A DNA stretch of 14,298 nt from Alphaproteobacteria bacterium (GTDB taxonomy: Bacteria; Pseudomonadota; Alphaproteobacteria; ATCC43930; CGMCC-115725), in NCBI GenBank assembly GCA_028866355.1, contig JAGWIH010000025.1:1-14298 (forward strand), given 5' to 3'. Position numbers and translations under genes: made by a program. Positions 1-7,463 of this stretch are shown in pieces (within the stretch, counting starts at the first letter, position 1; each line of letters begins with the position of its first letter). The notes beneath the pieces were generated by a model. That model had not been told where the DNA came from. It was given only the letters and a program-made list of their open reading frames with translations, and ran no database searches.

Positions 1-418
1 CCGAGGCGCGCATGGCGGGGCCATCGGGTCCGTCGGGTGTGATGCCGACGCATTCGCCGGCTTTCAGATGGCGCACCATGCCGCGCAATGCCGACGAGCC
101 GCCGGTGGTCGTCGAGCCGGCGATCGAATCGATGCCGAAATGGCGTACCGCGTCGGCGATGATGCGTCCGTCGCGGTGCCCGGAAATCAGCATGTGGATC
201 GGCACGTCGCGCTGCCACGCGCATGGCATCATCAAGAGGCGCCCGTGCCAGAAGGCCAGGATGAACGGCCGCCGTGCGGCATGGAGCGTCGCGGGAATGG
301 CGCGCCCTTCGACCGTCCACGCGCCCGTCGCGTGCACCAACCGGATATAGAGCGACACCAGCCAGCACAGGAAACGCCGCACACCGTCCTGGCGCAGGAC
401 ACGCTTCGTCCAGTTCAT
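1..418 (-). CDS. DUF374 lysophospholipid acyltransferase-like protein (partial, C-terminus missing)
   Basis: The first 139 residues of a DUF374 protein are present; the rest lies beyond the left edge. DUF374 belongs to the LPLAT acyltransferase superfamily and in Proteobacteria usually sits beside lipid A/Kdo genes, so a role in outer-membrane lipid or LPS assembly at the inner membrane is likely. Visible family marks are FWHGRLLMMP (about residues 56-65), which holds the His of the acyltransferase block, then SGHRDGR (79-85), GSTTTGGSSALR (101-112) and ITPDGPDGP (126-134). A hydrophobic stretch at about residues 16-30 could be a membrane anchor. The ATG lies 3 bp after the stop of the ABC exporter gene, so the two are probably co-transcribed and translationally coupled. 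The acyl donor and acceptor cannot be told from sequence. The family call is firm and the exact reaction is not. Confidence 0.88.
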   Translation of the reverse strand, partial: MNWTKRVLRQDGVRRFLCWLVSLYIRLVHATGAWTVEGRAIPATLHAARRPFILAFWHGRLLMMPCAWQRDVPIHMLISGHRDGRIIADAVRHFGIDSIAGSTTTGGSSALRGMVRHLKAGECVGITPDGPDGPAMRAS

Positions 419-421
419 GCG

Positions 422-2239
422 CTAAGACGCCCGGATGGCGCGCGGCGCCGGCTCGGCCACCGCCTGGTCGGCGAATTGCAGTGCGTAAAGCCGCGCATAG
501 ACGCCCTGCTGGCGCAGCAGTTCGGCGTGCGTGCCGTGTTCGACCACGCATCCGCCGTCGATCACGTAAATCAGGTCGGCGCCGGTCACGGTCGACAGGC
601 GGTGGGCGATCACCACCGTCGTGCGGCCTTGCATCAGCGCGTCCAACGCCGCCTGGACGTGGCGTTCGGATTCGGTATCGAGGGACGATGTGGCCTCGTC
701 CAGCAAGAGGATCGGCGCATCCTTGAGCATGGCGCGGGCGATAGCGATGCGCTGACGTTGGCCGCCCGACAGTTTGACGCCGTGCTCGCCGACCATGGTG
801 TCGTAACCCTGCGGCAATCGGCGGATGAATTCGTCGGCCGCGGCGGCCTTGGCGGCGGCGACAATCTCCGCGTCGGCGGCGCCCACGCGGCCGTAGGCGA
901 TGTTGGCCTTGATGGTGTCATCGAACAGCGTGATTTCCTGGCTGACCAGCGCCATCGCGCCGCGCACGCTGGCGAGCGTGACCTCGCGCAGCGGCTGGCC
1001 GTCGATCGTGATGCTGCCGGCAACCGCATCGTGGAAGCGCGGCACCAGGTTCAGGATCGTCGACTTGCCGGCGCCCGACGAGCCGACCAGCGCGACCCGT
1101 TTGCCCGCCGGCACGGTCAACGACACGCCACGCAGCGCGATGGCGCCGTTGGCGTAGCTGAACTGCACGTCGCGGAAGCGGATCTCACCGCCTTTGATCG
1201 CCAACGGCTTGGCGTTCGGCGCGTCGGTGATCGTCGGCTCGGTGTCGAGGACGTCGAAAATGCGCTGCGCCGCCGCCATGCCTTCCTGGAGACTGGCGTT
1301 GATTCCGGCCAAGGTCTTGACCGGCTGATAGGCGAGCAGCAGAGCCGTAATGAATGAGAAGAAGGTTCCGGGCGTCCGCGCGCCGACCAGAACTTGGTGG
1401 CCGCCATAGAGGATGACCAGCGCCACGGCGACGCCGCCGAGTGTTTCCATCAACGGCGACGAGATGGCGCGGGTACGCGCCGCGCGATTCACCAGCTTAA
1501 CGATATTGCGGATCATTTGGCGCACGCGCGAAATCTCGTACGCCTCCATCCCGTATGCCTTGACGTGCCGCGCACCCTGGAACGTCTGGTTGAGCAACGT
1601 GATGAACAGGCCGATCTCGGCTTGCGTGTTGGTCGAGACGCGCCGCATGCGCTTGCCGATGTTGAGCAGCGGCCGGATGGCGAGCGGAAAAACCACGATC
1701 GCCGCGAGGGCCAGACGCCAATCCTGATAGAACATAAGCGCGCCGAGGAACAATGCGGTCACCGCGTTCTTGCCAATATTGGCGAGAATGTCGGTTGCCG
1801 CCGCGCGCAGCAGGACGGCGTCGGTCGTGAAGCGCGCAATCAGCGTTCCGGTCGGATTGGCGTGGAAGAAGGCGAGGTCGTGGTTCATCATGCGGGCAAA
1901 CAGGGCCGCCTGGACGTCGCCGATGACACGCTGGCCGACATTCGTCATCAACACCGTTTGGCCGTAGTTGGCGAAGCCCTTAACGAATGCGAGTACGACG
2001 ACCGCCGCCGGAATTATCAGCAGCAGCCTGGCGTCATGCGCGACGAAAACGCGGTCGAGCATCGGCTGCATCAGCCAGGCGTTGGTTGCGGTCGCGCCGG
2101 CCATCAGGCCCATGCACACGAGCGCGAGCGCCAGACGGCCGACATAGGGGCGCACGAACTGCCGGATCAGGCGGCGCAGCAGCGGCAGGGTGGCCGACCG
2201 CTGCTTCGCGGCGTCGCGCGACGTAGCATCGATACTCAA
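422..2239 (-). CDS. msbA: MsbA-like lipid exporter, ABC transporter with fused membrane and ATPase domains
   Basis: This is a 605-residue half-transporter that works as a homodimer in the inner membrane. The N-terminal type 1 exporter membrane domain (about 25-320) has hydrophobic segments near 35-50, 73-90, 155-172, 175-190 and 270-285. The ATPase domain (about 350-590) is complete: Walker A GSSGAGKST (386-394), Q-loop Gln434, signature LSGGQ (490-494), Walker B ILLLDE (510-515), D-loop SSLD (518-521) and switch His546. Length and architecture match MsbA and related lipid A/phospholipid flippases. The downstream DUF374 gene 3 bp away supports a lipid A/LPS role, but other lipid or peptide substrates cannot be excluded. 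The start is TTG (residues MSIDATSRD), with AGAGGA 10 bp upstream; the next Met, residue 43, lies inside the first membrane helix, so the TTG start is favoured. A candidate promoter and a dyad lie just upstream. Confidence 0.93.
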   Translation of the reverse strand: MSIDATSRDAAKQRSATLPLLRRLIRQFVRPYVGRLALALVCMGLMAGATATNAWLMQPMLDRVFVAHDARLLLIIPAAVVVLAFVKGFANYGQTVLMTNVGQRVIGDVQAALFARMMNHDLAFFHANPTGTLIARFTTDAVLLRAAATDILANIGKNAVTALFLGALMFYQDWRLALAAIVVFPLAIRPLLNIGKRMRRVSTNTQAEIGLFITLLNQTFQGARHVKAYGMEAYEISRVRQMIRNIVKLVNRAARTRAISSPLMETLGGVAVALVILYGGHQVLVGARTPGTFFSFITALLLAYQPVKTLAGINASLQEGMAAAQRIFDVLDTEPTITDAPNAKPLAIKGGEIRFRDVQFSYANGAIALRGVSLTVPAGKRVALVGSSGAGKSTILNLVPRFHDAVAGSITIDGQPLREVTLASVRGAMALVSQEITLFDDTIKANIAYGRVGAADAEIVAAAKAAAADEFIRRLPQGYDTMVGEHGVKLSGGQRQRIAIARAMLKDAPILLLDEATSSLDTESERHVQAALDALMQGRTTVVIAHRLSTVTGADLIYVIDGGCVVEHGTHAELLRQQGVYARLYALQFADQAVAEPAPRAIRAS

Positions 2240-2258
2240 GCGACCGGAATCCTCTGTA

Positions 2259-2271
2259 AAACCCGGGGTTT
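2259..2271. promoter_or_regulatory. 13-bp dyad upstream of the msbA-like gene (possible operator)
   Basis: A perfect inverted repeat, AAACCC-g-GGGTTT, lies 20 bp before the TTG start of the ABC exporter. If the -10 at 2280-2285 is real, the dyad covers roughly the transcription start, a typical place for a repressor. It has no following T-run, so it is not a terminator for pmbA. No known regulator is recognised. Confidence 0.3.
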
Positions 2272-2279
2272 AGGGCGCG

Positions 2280-2288
2280 ATCATAGCA
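2280..2288 (-). promoter_or_regulatory. Candidate extended -10 promoter element for the msbA-like gene
   Basis: Read on the minus strand, the sequence is TGCTATGAT: an extended -10 (TGn) followed by TATGAT, one mismatch from the sigma-70 consensus. A poor -35 match (GTGCAA, 2305-2310) lies 19 bp upstream. It sits in the 110-bp gap between pmbA and the exporter, so the exporter and DUF374 genes may have their own promoter in addition to read-through from ubiA-pmbA. Seen by eye only. Confidence 0.35.
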
Positions 2289-2349
2289 TGCCGTGGTGCG
2301 CCGGTTGCACTGTTAACGGAAGCGCCGCGGCCCTGGCAAGGCCGCCGCG

Positions 2350-3693
2350 TCAGGCGCCGGCCACGGTCATGCCGTCGATCCGCACGGTCGGCGCGTCGAT
2401 GCCGGTGCGGAATTCGAGGTCGCTGGCCGGCGTGAGGTTGCGGAACATGTCCTTGAGGTTGCCGGCGATCGTCACCTCGCTCACCGGGAAGGCGAGCGCG
2501 CCGTTCTCGATCCAGAATCCGGCCGTGCCGCGACTGTAATCGCCGGTGACGCCGTTGACCCCCATGCCCATGAGCTCCGTGACATAGAAACCATTCGTCA
2601 CCGCGCCGATCAGCTCCTGCGCCGTCAGCACGCCCGGCGCGAGATACAAATTGGCCGGCCCCGGTCCCGGTGGACCCGATGTGCCGCGGCGCGCGTGACC
2701 GGTGGTCTCGAGCTTGAGCTGCCGCGCCGACGCAAGGTCGAGGAGCCACGTCTGCAGCACGCCGTCGGCGACGATGTCGCGCTTCCGCGTGCCGATGCCT
2801 TCGCCGTCGAACGGCGCCGAACGGCGGCCGCGTTTCATATGCGGATCGTCGACGATCGTGATGTCGCGCGGAAAGATCGGCTGGCCCATCCGGTCCTTGA
2901 GGAATGACGTGCCGCGTGCAATCGACGGACCGCTGATGGCGCCGCTCAAATGACCCAGCAGCGACGACGACACGCGCGGGTCGAACACCACCGGTACCTT
3001 GGCAGTTGGCATCTTACGGGCGCCGAGGCGCTTGACTGCGCGTTCGCCGGCCTTGCGGCCGATCGCCGCCGGCTCCTTCAGGTCGCCGCCGAAGACCGCC
3101 GAATCCCAATCGTCGTCGCGTTCCATCGCGGCGCCGTTGCCGGCTAGCACCGAAACCGCGATGGCGTGGCCGGTCGTTGCATAGCTGCCGGCGAAACCGT
3201 TGGACGCGACGAGCGCGACGCGATGGCGCGACCAGCTGGCCTGCGCGCCTTCGGAATTGGTGACACCCTTAATCGCGCGCGCCGCGTCTTCGGCGGCGCC
3301 CGCGCGCGCCGCCAACACCGCGGGCGAAGGCTCGTCCGGATCGGCCAGATCGAGATCGGGAATCTGCTTTGCCAGCGCCGCCGCGTCGGCGATACCGCAA
3401 TAAGGGTCTTCCGGCACGCTGCGCGCCATCGCCAAGGCGCGGCCGACCAATTCTTCGCCATGATCGGCGTCGCGATCGTTGGCCGAGACGATCGCCTGGC
3501 GCTTGCCGACGATAACGCGCAACCCGAGGTCGAAGCTCTCCTGGCGTTCGAGCTTTTCAAGATGGCCGAGGCGCTGGCTGTGCGACAGCGCGATGCTGTC
3601 GATCAGCACCGCGTCGGCCTGGTCGGCGCCATCCTTACGGGCGCGGCGGACGAGATCGCCCAGCAGCGCGAGCGGGTCGAGGGATTTGGGCAT
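2350..3693 (-). CDS. pmbA: PmbA, TldD-partner metalloprotease family protein
   Basis: The 447-residue product has the normal length for PmbA (TldE), the non-catalytic half of the cytoplasmic TldD-PmbA heterodimeric protease. In E. coli that protease unfolds and cleaves microcin B17 precursor and degrades CcdA. Family marks include the N-terminal SHSQRLGHLEKLERQE region (37-52), RTGIDAPTVRIDGMTVAGA at the very C-terminus, and GVNGVTGDYSRGTAGFWIENG (378-398), the block that separates PmbA from TldD. No HExxH is present, as expected for PmbA. The ATG at 3693 has only a weak ribosome site, and no better in-frame start exists. It lies 45 bp after the methyltransferase gene on the same strand, which suggests read-through from the ubiA unit. 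Its partner tldD is in this window at 9388-10821 but in a separate unit. Confidence 0.95.
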   Translation of the reverse strand: MPKSLDPLALLGDLVRRARKDGADQADAVLIDSIALSHSQRLGHLEKLERQESFDLGLRVIVGKRQAIVSANDRDADHGEELVGRALAMARSVPEDPYCGIADAAALAKQIPDLDLADPDEPSPAVLAARAGAAEDAARAIKGVTNSEGAQASWSRHRVALVASNGFAGSYATTGHAIAVSVLAGNGAAMERDDDWDSAVFGGDLKEPAAIGRKAGERAVKRLGARKMPTAKVPVVFDPRVSSSLLGHLSGAISGPSIARGTSFLKDRMGQPIFPRDITIVDDPHMKRGRRSAPFDGEGIGTRKRDIVADGVLQTWLLDLASARQLKLETTGHARRGTSGPPGPGPANLYLAPGVLTAQELIGAVTNGFYVTELMGMGVNGVTGDYSRGTAGFWIENGALAFPVSEVTIAGNLKDMFRNLTPASDLEFRTGIDAPTVRIDGMTVAGA

Positions 3694-3738
3694 GGCACAT
3701 CATATGGGTTCGGCGGCCGCGTTTGCTAGCGCGACGGC

Positions 3739-4380
3739 TCAAACATTGAGCTGCCACACGGTGGTTTCGCGCGCTTCGCGGTCTTCGAGATCGAGGGGCG
3801 TTGGCACCCAATAACGCGCCAGCGCCCGCAATCCGGTCGTCGGCAGATAAGCGCGGCCGGGATCGCCGAGCAGGATCAGCGCGCCGTCACGCGCCCGTGC
3901 CGTAAGCCATGCGACCAATCGCTCGGCGAGCGGCCGCTCATAGCACATGTCGCCCGCCAGCACGGCGTCCCAGCTTCCATCGCCGGCAAGCGCATCGCCG
4001 CCCTCGGTTGCAATCGCGACCCCGTTCAGCGCGGCATTGAGCGCCAGCGCCGCCAACGCGAAGCGATCGGGTTCCGCGGCGGTGACGCGCGCGCCGGCCT
4101 TGGCGGCGGCGATGGCGACGATGCCGCCGCCGGCGCCGAAATCGAGGACATTCCGGCCCGCGACCAGCGCCGGATGGTCGAGCAGATGCCGCGCCAATGC
4201 CTGGCCGCCCGCCCAAGCGAAAGCCCAATAAGGCGGCGGCAGCTGCGATCGCTGCAACGTCGCTTCGGTCGCTTGCCACAGCGGCGTGACCTCGGTGGCG
4301 AGATGCAGCCGGATCTCCGGCACCAACGGCGGCGACGCGATGGCGGTGTGGTCGCGAACGAAGTCGCGCTCAGACGACAT
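3739..4380 (-). CDS. EtfB-lysine-methyltransferase-like (METTL20 family) SAM-dependent methyltransferase
   Basis: A 213-residue class I (seven-beta-strand) methyltransferase. The SAM-binding motif I is VLDFGAGGG (78-86) and the acidic strand-2 motif is AAEPD (101-105). PPPYWAFAWAGGQALARHLLDHP spans 48-70; this PP-[YF]-WAFAW-x-GGQALARY pattern typifies the METTL20/EtfB-KMT group. The equivalent of the group's DxFYD post-II motif reads GDMCYERP (143-150). Human METTL20 methylates the beta subunit of electron-transfer flavoprotein, and the Agrobacterium homologue methylates EtfB and ribosomal protein L7/L12, so a protein-lysine methyltransferase is the likely role here. The gene starts 11 bp inside the 3' end of ubiA without a visible Shine-Dalgarno, so its translation is probably coupled to ubiA. 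The exact substrate is inferred, not shown. Confidence 0.9.
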   Translation of the reverse strand: MSSERDFVRDHTAIASPPLVPEIRLHLATEVTPLWQATEATLQRSQLPPPYWAFAWAGGQALARHLLDHPALVAGRNVLDFGAGGGIVAIAAAKAGARVTAAEPDRFALAALALNAALNGVAIATEGGDALAGDGSWDAVLAGDMCYERPLAERLVAWLTARARDGALILLGDPGRAYLPTTGLRALARYWVPTPLDLEDREARETTVWQLNV

Positions 4381-5293
4381 GCGCGGCGATGATGCCGAAC
4401 AACAGGCTCCAGCCGACGAACCGGTTGGAGCGGAACTTGGCGAGACAATCGGCGCTGTCGTCGATATCGACCGCCGCCGCCTGCCAGCACATCTGCGCCG
4501 TCGCTAGCGCAAGGCCGAGCCAGAACGGCCAGCCATTCGCGGCCCGCGCGCCAGCCGCCGCCCACAACAACGCTGCGCCGGCATAGAAAACGAATAGAAA
4601 CGGCCGTGTGCGCTTGCCGAGCGCCAGCGCTGACGATTTAACGCCGATCAGCGCGTCGTCATCTTTGTCCTGATGGGCGTAGATCGTGTCGTAACCGAGC
4701 GTCCAACAGATGCCGCCGGCATAGAGAAGAACGGCGGACCAATCGACGTCGCCGCGCGCCGCCGCCCAGCCCAAAAGCGCACCCCAGTTGAAATTGAGGC
4801 CGAGGAAGAATTGCGGCCAATAAGTGATGCGCTTCATGAACGGATAGGTACCGATCAGGACAAGGACCAAAAAGCCGAGCAGCACCGCCGTGCGGTTGAA
4901 CGAAAACAGCACCGCGGCGCCGATCGCGAGCTCCAACGCCATGAAAGCGATTGCCTGCTTGACCGAGATCGCGCCGCTGGCGATCGGCCGCGTGCGCGTG
5001 CGGGCGACGCGCGCATCGAAATCGCGGTCGGCGATGTCGTCGAGCGTGCAGCCGGCGCCGCGCATAGCAACCGCGCCAATGGCGAACAGCGCCATCAATC
5101 GCCAATCCGGTTGCCCGGGCGCGGCCAGGGCAATGCCCCACCAGCCGGGAAACAGCAGCAACCAGGTGCCGATCGGCCGGTCGAGCCGCGCCAACCTGAG
5201 ATAGGGTCGCCACGCCGTCGGCGTGCAGCGGTCGACCCAGTCACCGCTCCTTATGTCGGTCATGTCCCATCTTGCCTGCGGACCCGCTGTCAT
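4370..5293 (-). CDS. ubiA: UbiA, 4-hydroxybenzoate polyprenyltransferase (ubiquinone biosynthesis)
   Basis: An integral inner-membrane enzyme that joins a polyprenyl chain to 4-hydroxybenzoate, the first membrane step of ubiquinone synthesis. It shows RLARLDRPIGTWLLLFPGWWG (33-53), typical of bacterial UbiA, the first Asp motif CTLDDIADRDFD (82-93) followed by RTRTRPIASG (98-107), and the second motif DTIYAHQDKDDDALIGVKSSA (202-222). About eight hydrophobic segments fit the family fold. The first Asp motif is normally NDxxDxxxD, and here the Asn is Asp (residue 85). Counting from the first ATG gives 307 residues; an ATG at 5263 (MTDIRSGDW, 297 residues) fits family N-termini about as well and leaves more room for a promoter. 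Neither start has a strong ribosome site. It is the first gene of the leftward unit, divergent from rsmE. Confidence 0.95.
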   Translation of the reverse strand: MTAGPQARWDMTDIRSGDWVDRCTPTAWRPYLRLARLDRPIGTWLLLFPGWWGIALAAPGQPDWRLMALFAIGAVAMRGAGCTLDDIADRDFDARVARTRTRPIASGAISVKQAIAFMALELAIGAAVLFSFNRTAVLLGFLVLVLIGTYPFMKRITYWPQFFLGLNFNWGALLGWAAARGDVDWSAVLLYAGGICWTLGYDTIYAHQDKDDDALIGVKSSALALGKRTRPFLFVFYAGAALLWAAAGARAANGWPFWLGLALATAQMCWQAAAVDIDDSADCLAKFRSNRFVGWSLLFGIIAAHVV

Positions 5294-5331
5294 AAAAGTG
5301 TGGCAGTATCCGGTCTATGGCCTACCGCAAG
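5264..5331. promoter_or_regulatory. Short divergent ubiA / rsmE promoter region
   Basis: Only 23 bp separate the outermost possible starts of ubiA (5293) and rsmE (5317); with the inner starts (5263 and 5332) the gap is 68 bp. Weak matches only: rightward TTGCCT (5272-5277) then CATAAAAG about 15 bp later, and leftward CTTGCGG about 16 bp before TACTGC. The promoters must overlap each other or the coding ends. No operator is recognised. Confidence 0.3.
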
Positions 5332-6066
5332 ATGACGCGCATTTTCGTCGACTCCGACCTTGCGCCGGGCGTCAGCCTGCAAACGACGGCGGGGCAGGCG
5401 CACTATTTGCTGTCGGTCATGCGGATGAAACGCGACGAGACGCTGGCCGTCTTCAACGGCCGCGACGGCGAATTCAGCGCGCGCATCGCCGATGCCGGCC
5501 GTCGCGTCTGCACGCTTGAACTGGGCGAACGCCTGCGGCCGCAACGCGCCAAAGGCGATCTGTGGCTGTGCTTCGCGCCGCTCAAGCGCGCGCCGATCGA
5601 TTATTTGGCGGAAAAGGCGACCGAACTGGGTGTCACCGAGCTGCGTCCAGTGATCACCGCGCGCACCATCGCAAGCCGCGTCAATCTTGAACGCTTGCGC
5701 GCCAACGCGATCGAAGCCGCCGAGCAAAGCGAACGCCTGACCGTACCGGTTCTACACGAGCCGGTGACGCTCGAAGAGTTGATCGCGGATTGGCCGCGCG
5801 GCCGCCGACTCGTTTTTTGCGACGAAACCGGTCATTCGCCGGCGATTGCGAGCGCGCTCAAGGATATCGCCGGTTCGCCGTGCGCCGTGTTGATCGGACC
5901 GGAAGGCGGCTTTGCGGATTCGGAGCTTGACCTGTTGCGCAAGCTGCCGTTTGTTTGCGCCGTCGGTTTGGGCCCGCGCGTTTTGCGCGCCGACACCGCG
6001 GCGCTGGCCGCGCTGGCGGTGGTCCAGGCGGTGATCGGGGATTGGTCTGCGACCCGGTCGCGCTGA
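5317..6066 (+). CDS. rsmE: RsmE, 16S rRNA (uracil-1498-N3) methyltransferase
   Basis: The 249-residue product matches the length and motif order of RsmE, which methylates N3 of U1498 in helix 44 of 16S rRNA using SAM. An N-terminal PUA-like domain (about 8-75, with AHYLLSVMRMKRDETLAVFNG at 28-48) precedes the SPOUT (trefoil-knot) catalytic domain. Knot motifs are KATELGVTEL (100-109), EAAEQSER (133-140), LIGPEGGF (192-199) and LGPRVLRADTAALAAL (218-233). The last usually reads LRAETA; here Glu is Asp, a conservative change. The start is uncertain: ATG at 5317 gives MAYRKMTRIFVD, while ATG at 5332 gives MTRIFVD, closer to typical RsmE N-termini. gshA follows 32 bp after the stop, suggesting an operon. 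Confidence 0.95.
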   Translation: MAYRKMTRIFVDSDLAPGVSLQTTAGQAHYLLSVMRMKRDETLAVFNGRDGEFSARIADAGRRVCTLELGERLRPQRAKGDLWLCFAPLKRAPIDYLAEKATELGVTELRPVITARTIASRVNLERLRANAIEAAEQSERLTVPVLHEPVTLEELIADWPRGRRLVFCDETGHSPAIASALKDIAGSPCAVLIGPEGGFADSELDLLRKLPFVCAVGLGPRVLRADTAALAALAVVQAVIGDWSATRSR

Positions 6067-6098
6067 CCGTCCGGCTTTCGCAACATCTTTGGATTCTG

Positions 6099-7463
6099 AT
6101 GTCGGCTCCCTCGCAATCCGGCGGCGCGTCCATCACCGACCGGCGCCAACTGGTCGAATATCTCGCCTCGGGCAGCAAGCCGCGCGCGCAGTGGCGCATC
6201 GGCACCGAGCACGAGAAGTTCGTCTTCCGCCGCCGCGATCTGTCGCGTCCCGCTTACGACGGTGCCGACGGCATCCGCGCGCTGCTCGAGCGCTTGCAGC
6301 GCTTCGGCTGGCAACCGGTGATGGACGGCGACAATCTCATCGGCCTGTCGGAAGGTCAGGGTGCGATCTCGCTCGAACCCGGCGGGCAATTCGAATTGTC
6401 CGGCGCGCCGCTGACGACGCTGCACGAGACTTGCGGCGAGCTGCATCGCCATCTGCGCCAAGTCCGCGAGGTTGCCGAGGAACTCGACCTCGGCATGCTC
6501 GGCATGGGGTTCGATCCCAAATGGCGGCGCGAGGACGTGCCATGGATGCCGAAGCGCCGCTACGCCATCATGCGCCGTTACATGCCGAAAAAAGGCTCGC
6601 TCGGCCTCGACATGATGCTGCGCACCTGCACGGTGCAGGTGAATCTGGATTTCGCCGACGAAGCCGACATGGTGACCAAGTTCCGCGTCGGCTTGGCATT
6701 GCAGCCGCTGGCGGTGGCGCTGTTCGCCAACTCGCCCTTCACCGAGGGCAAACCCAACGGCTTCGTCAGCTATCGAAGCCACGTGTGGACCGACACCGAT
6801 CCCGACCGCAGCGGCATGCTGCCGTTCGTCTTCGAACGCGGCATGGGCTTCGAGCGCTATGTCGACTACATGCTCGACATGCCGATGTACTTCGTCTACC
6901 GCGACGGCCAGTACGTCGACGTTGCTGGCCAGAGCTTCCGCGATTTCCTCAAGGGCAAGCTGCCCGGCCTGCCGGGCGCGCTGCCGACGCTCAGCGACTG
7001 GTCGGATCATCTGACGACGGCGTTTCCCGAAGTCCGGCTGAAGAAGTTTCTTGAGATGCGCGGTGCCGACGGCGGGCCGTGGCGGCGGTTGTGCGCGTTG
7101 CCGGCGCTATGGACCGGCTTGCTCTACGAGCAGACGGCGCTCGACGCCGCCGCTTCGTTGATCAAGGGCTGGACGCCGGCCGAGATCGACGCGCTGCATG
7201 CCGCTGTGCCGCGCCAAGGCCTGGCGACGCCGTTCCGCGGTCGCAAGCTGAAAGACTGGGCGACGGACATGTTGGCGATTGCGCGCGACGGGCTCAAACG
7301 CCGCGCCGAGCTCGACACCACCAAGGACGACGAGCGCATCTATCTCGAGCCGCTGTTCGAAATCGCCGAACGCGGCCGCACGCCAGCGGAGCTTTTGGTC
7401 GACGAGTTCAATACGCGCTGGGGCGGCAAGATCGAGCCGCTCTACAGCGAGCAAGCCTATTAA
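6099..7463 (+). CDS. gshA: Glutamate-cysteine ligase, plant-type (glutathione synthesis, step 1)
   Basis: This cytoplasmic enzyme joins L-glutamate and L-cysteine with ATP to give gamma-glutamylcysteine. The 454 residues match the GCS2/plant-type family found in Alphaproteobacteria, not the E. coli-type GshA. Motifs include WRIGTEHEKFVF (32-43), SEGQGAISLEPGGQFELSGAP (84-104, an ATP/Mg-binding strand block), GMLGMGFDPKW (132-142), MPKRRYAIMRRYMPKKG (150-166), RSHVWTDTDPDRSG (226-239) and EMRGADGG (319-326). An in-frame ATG further upstream (5955) would overlap rsmE and add an Arg/Gly-rich non-family N-terminus. The ATG at 6099 is chosen because it starts just before the conserved domain and has TTTGGA about 6 bp upstream. 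The stop codon shares a TTAA with the convergent downstream gene. Confidence 0.95.
   Translation: MSAPSQSGGASITDRRQLVEYLASGSKPRAQWRIGTEHEKFVFRRRDLSRPAYDGADGIRALLERLQRFGWQPVMDGDNLIGLSEGQGAISLEPGGQFELSGAPLTTLHETCGELHRHLRQVREVAEELDLGMLGMGFDPKWRREDVPWMPKRRYAIMRRYMPKKGSLGLDMMLRTCTVQVNLDFADEADMVTKFRVGLALQPLAVALFANSPFTEGKPNGFVSYRSHVWTDTDPDRSGMLPFVFERGMGFERYVDYMLDMPMYFVYRDGQYVDVAGQSFRDFLKGKLPGLPGALPTLSDWSDHLTTAFPEVRLKKFLEMRGADGGPWRRLCALPALWTGLLYEQTALDAAASLIKGWTPAEIDALHAAVPRQGLATPFRGRKLKDWATDMLAIARDGLKRRAELDTTKDDERIYLEPLFEIAERGRTPAELLVDEFNTRWGGKIEPLYSEQAY

Noticed and set aside
68..2539. Long plus-strand open frames opposite the exporter and pmbA
   Set aside because: They are rich in His, Arg, Asp and Gln, match no family, and mirror well-supported minus-strand genes; typical antisense shadows in GC-rich DNA.
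5955..6098. N-terminal extension of gshA into rsmE
   Set aside because: The added 48 residues are Arg/Gly-rich, overlap rsmE and lack a ribosome site; the family domain starts after the ATG at 6099.
5832..7010. Minus-strand open frame of 392 codons opposite rsmE/gshA
   Set aside because: Antisense to two clear genes, biased composition, no family features.
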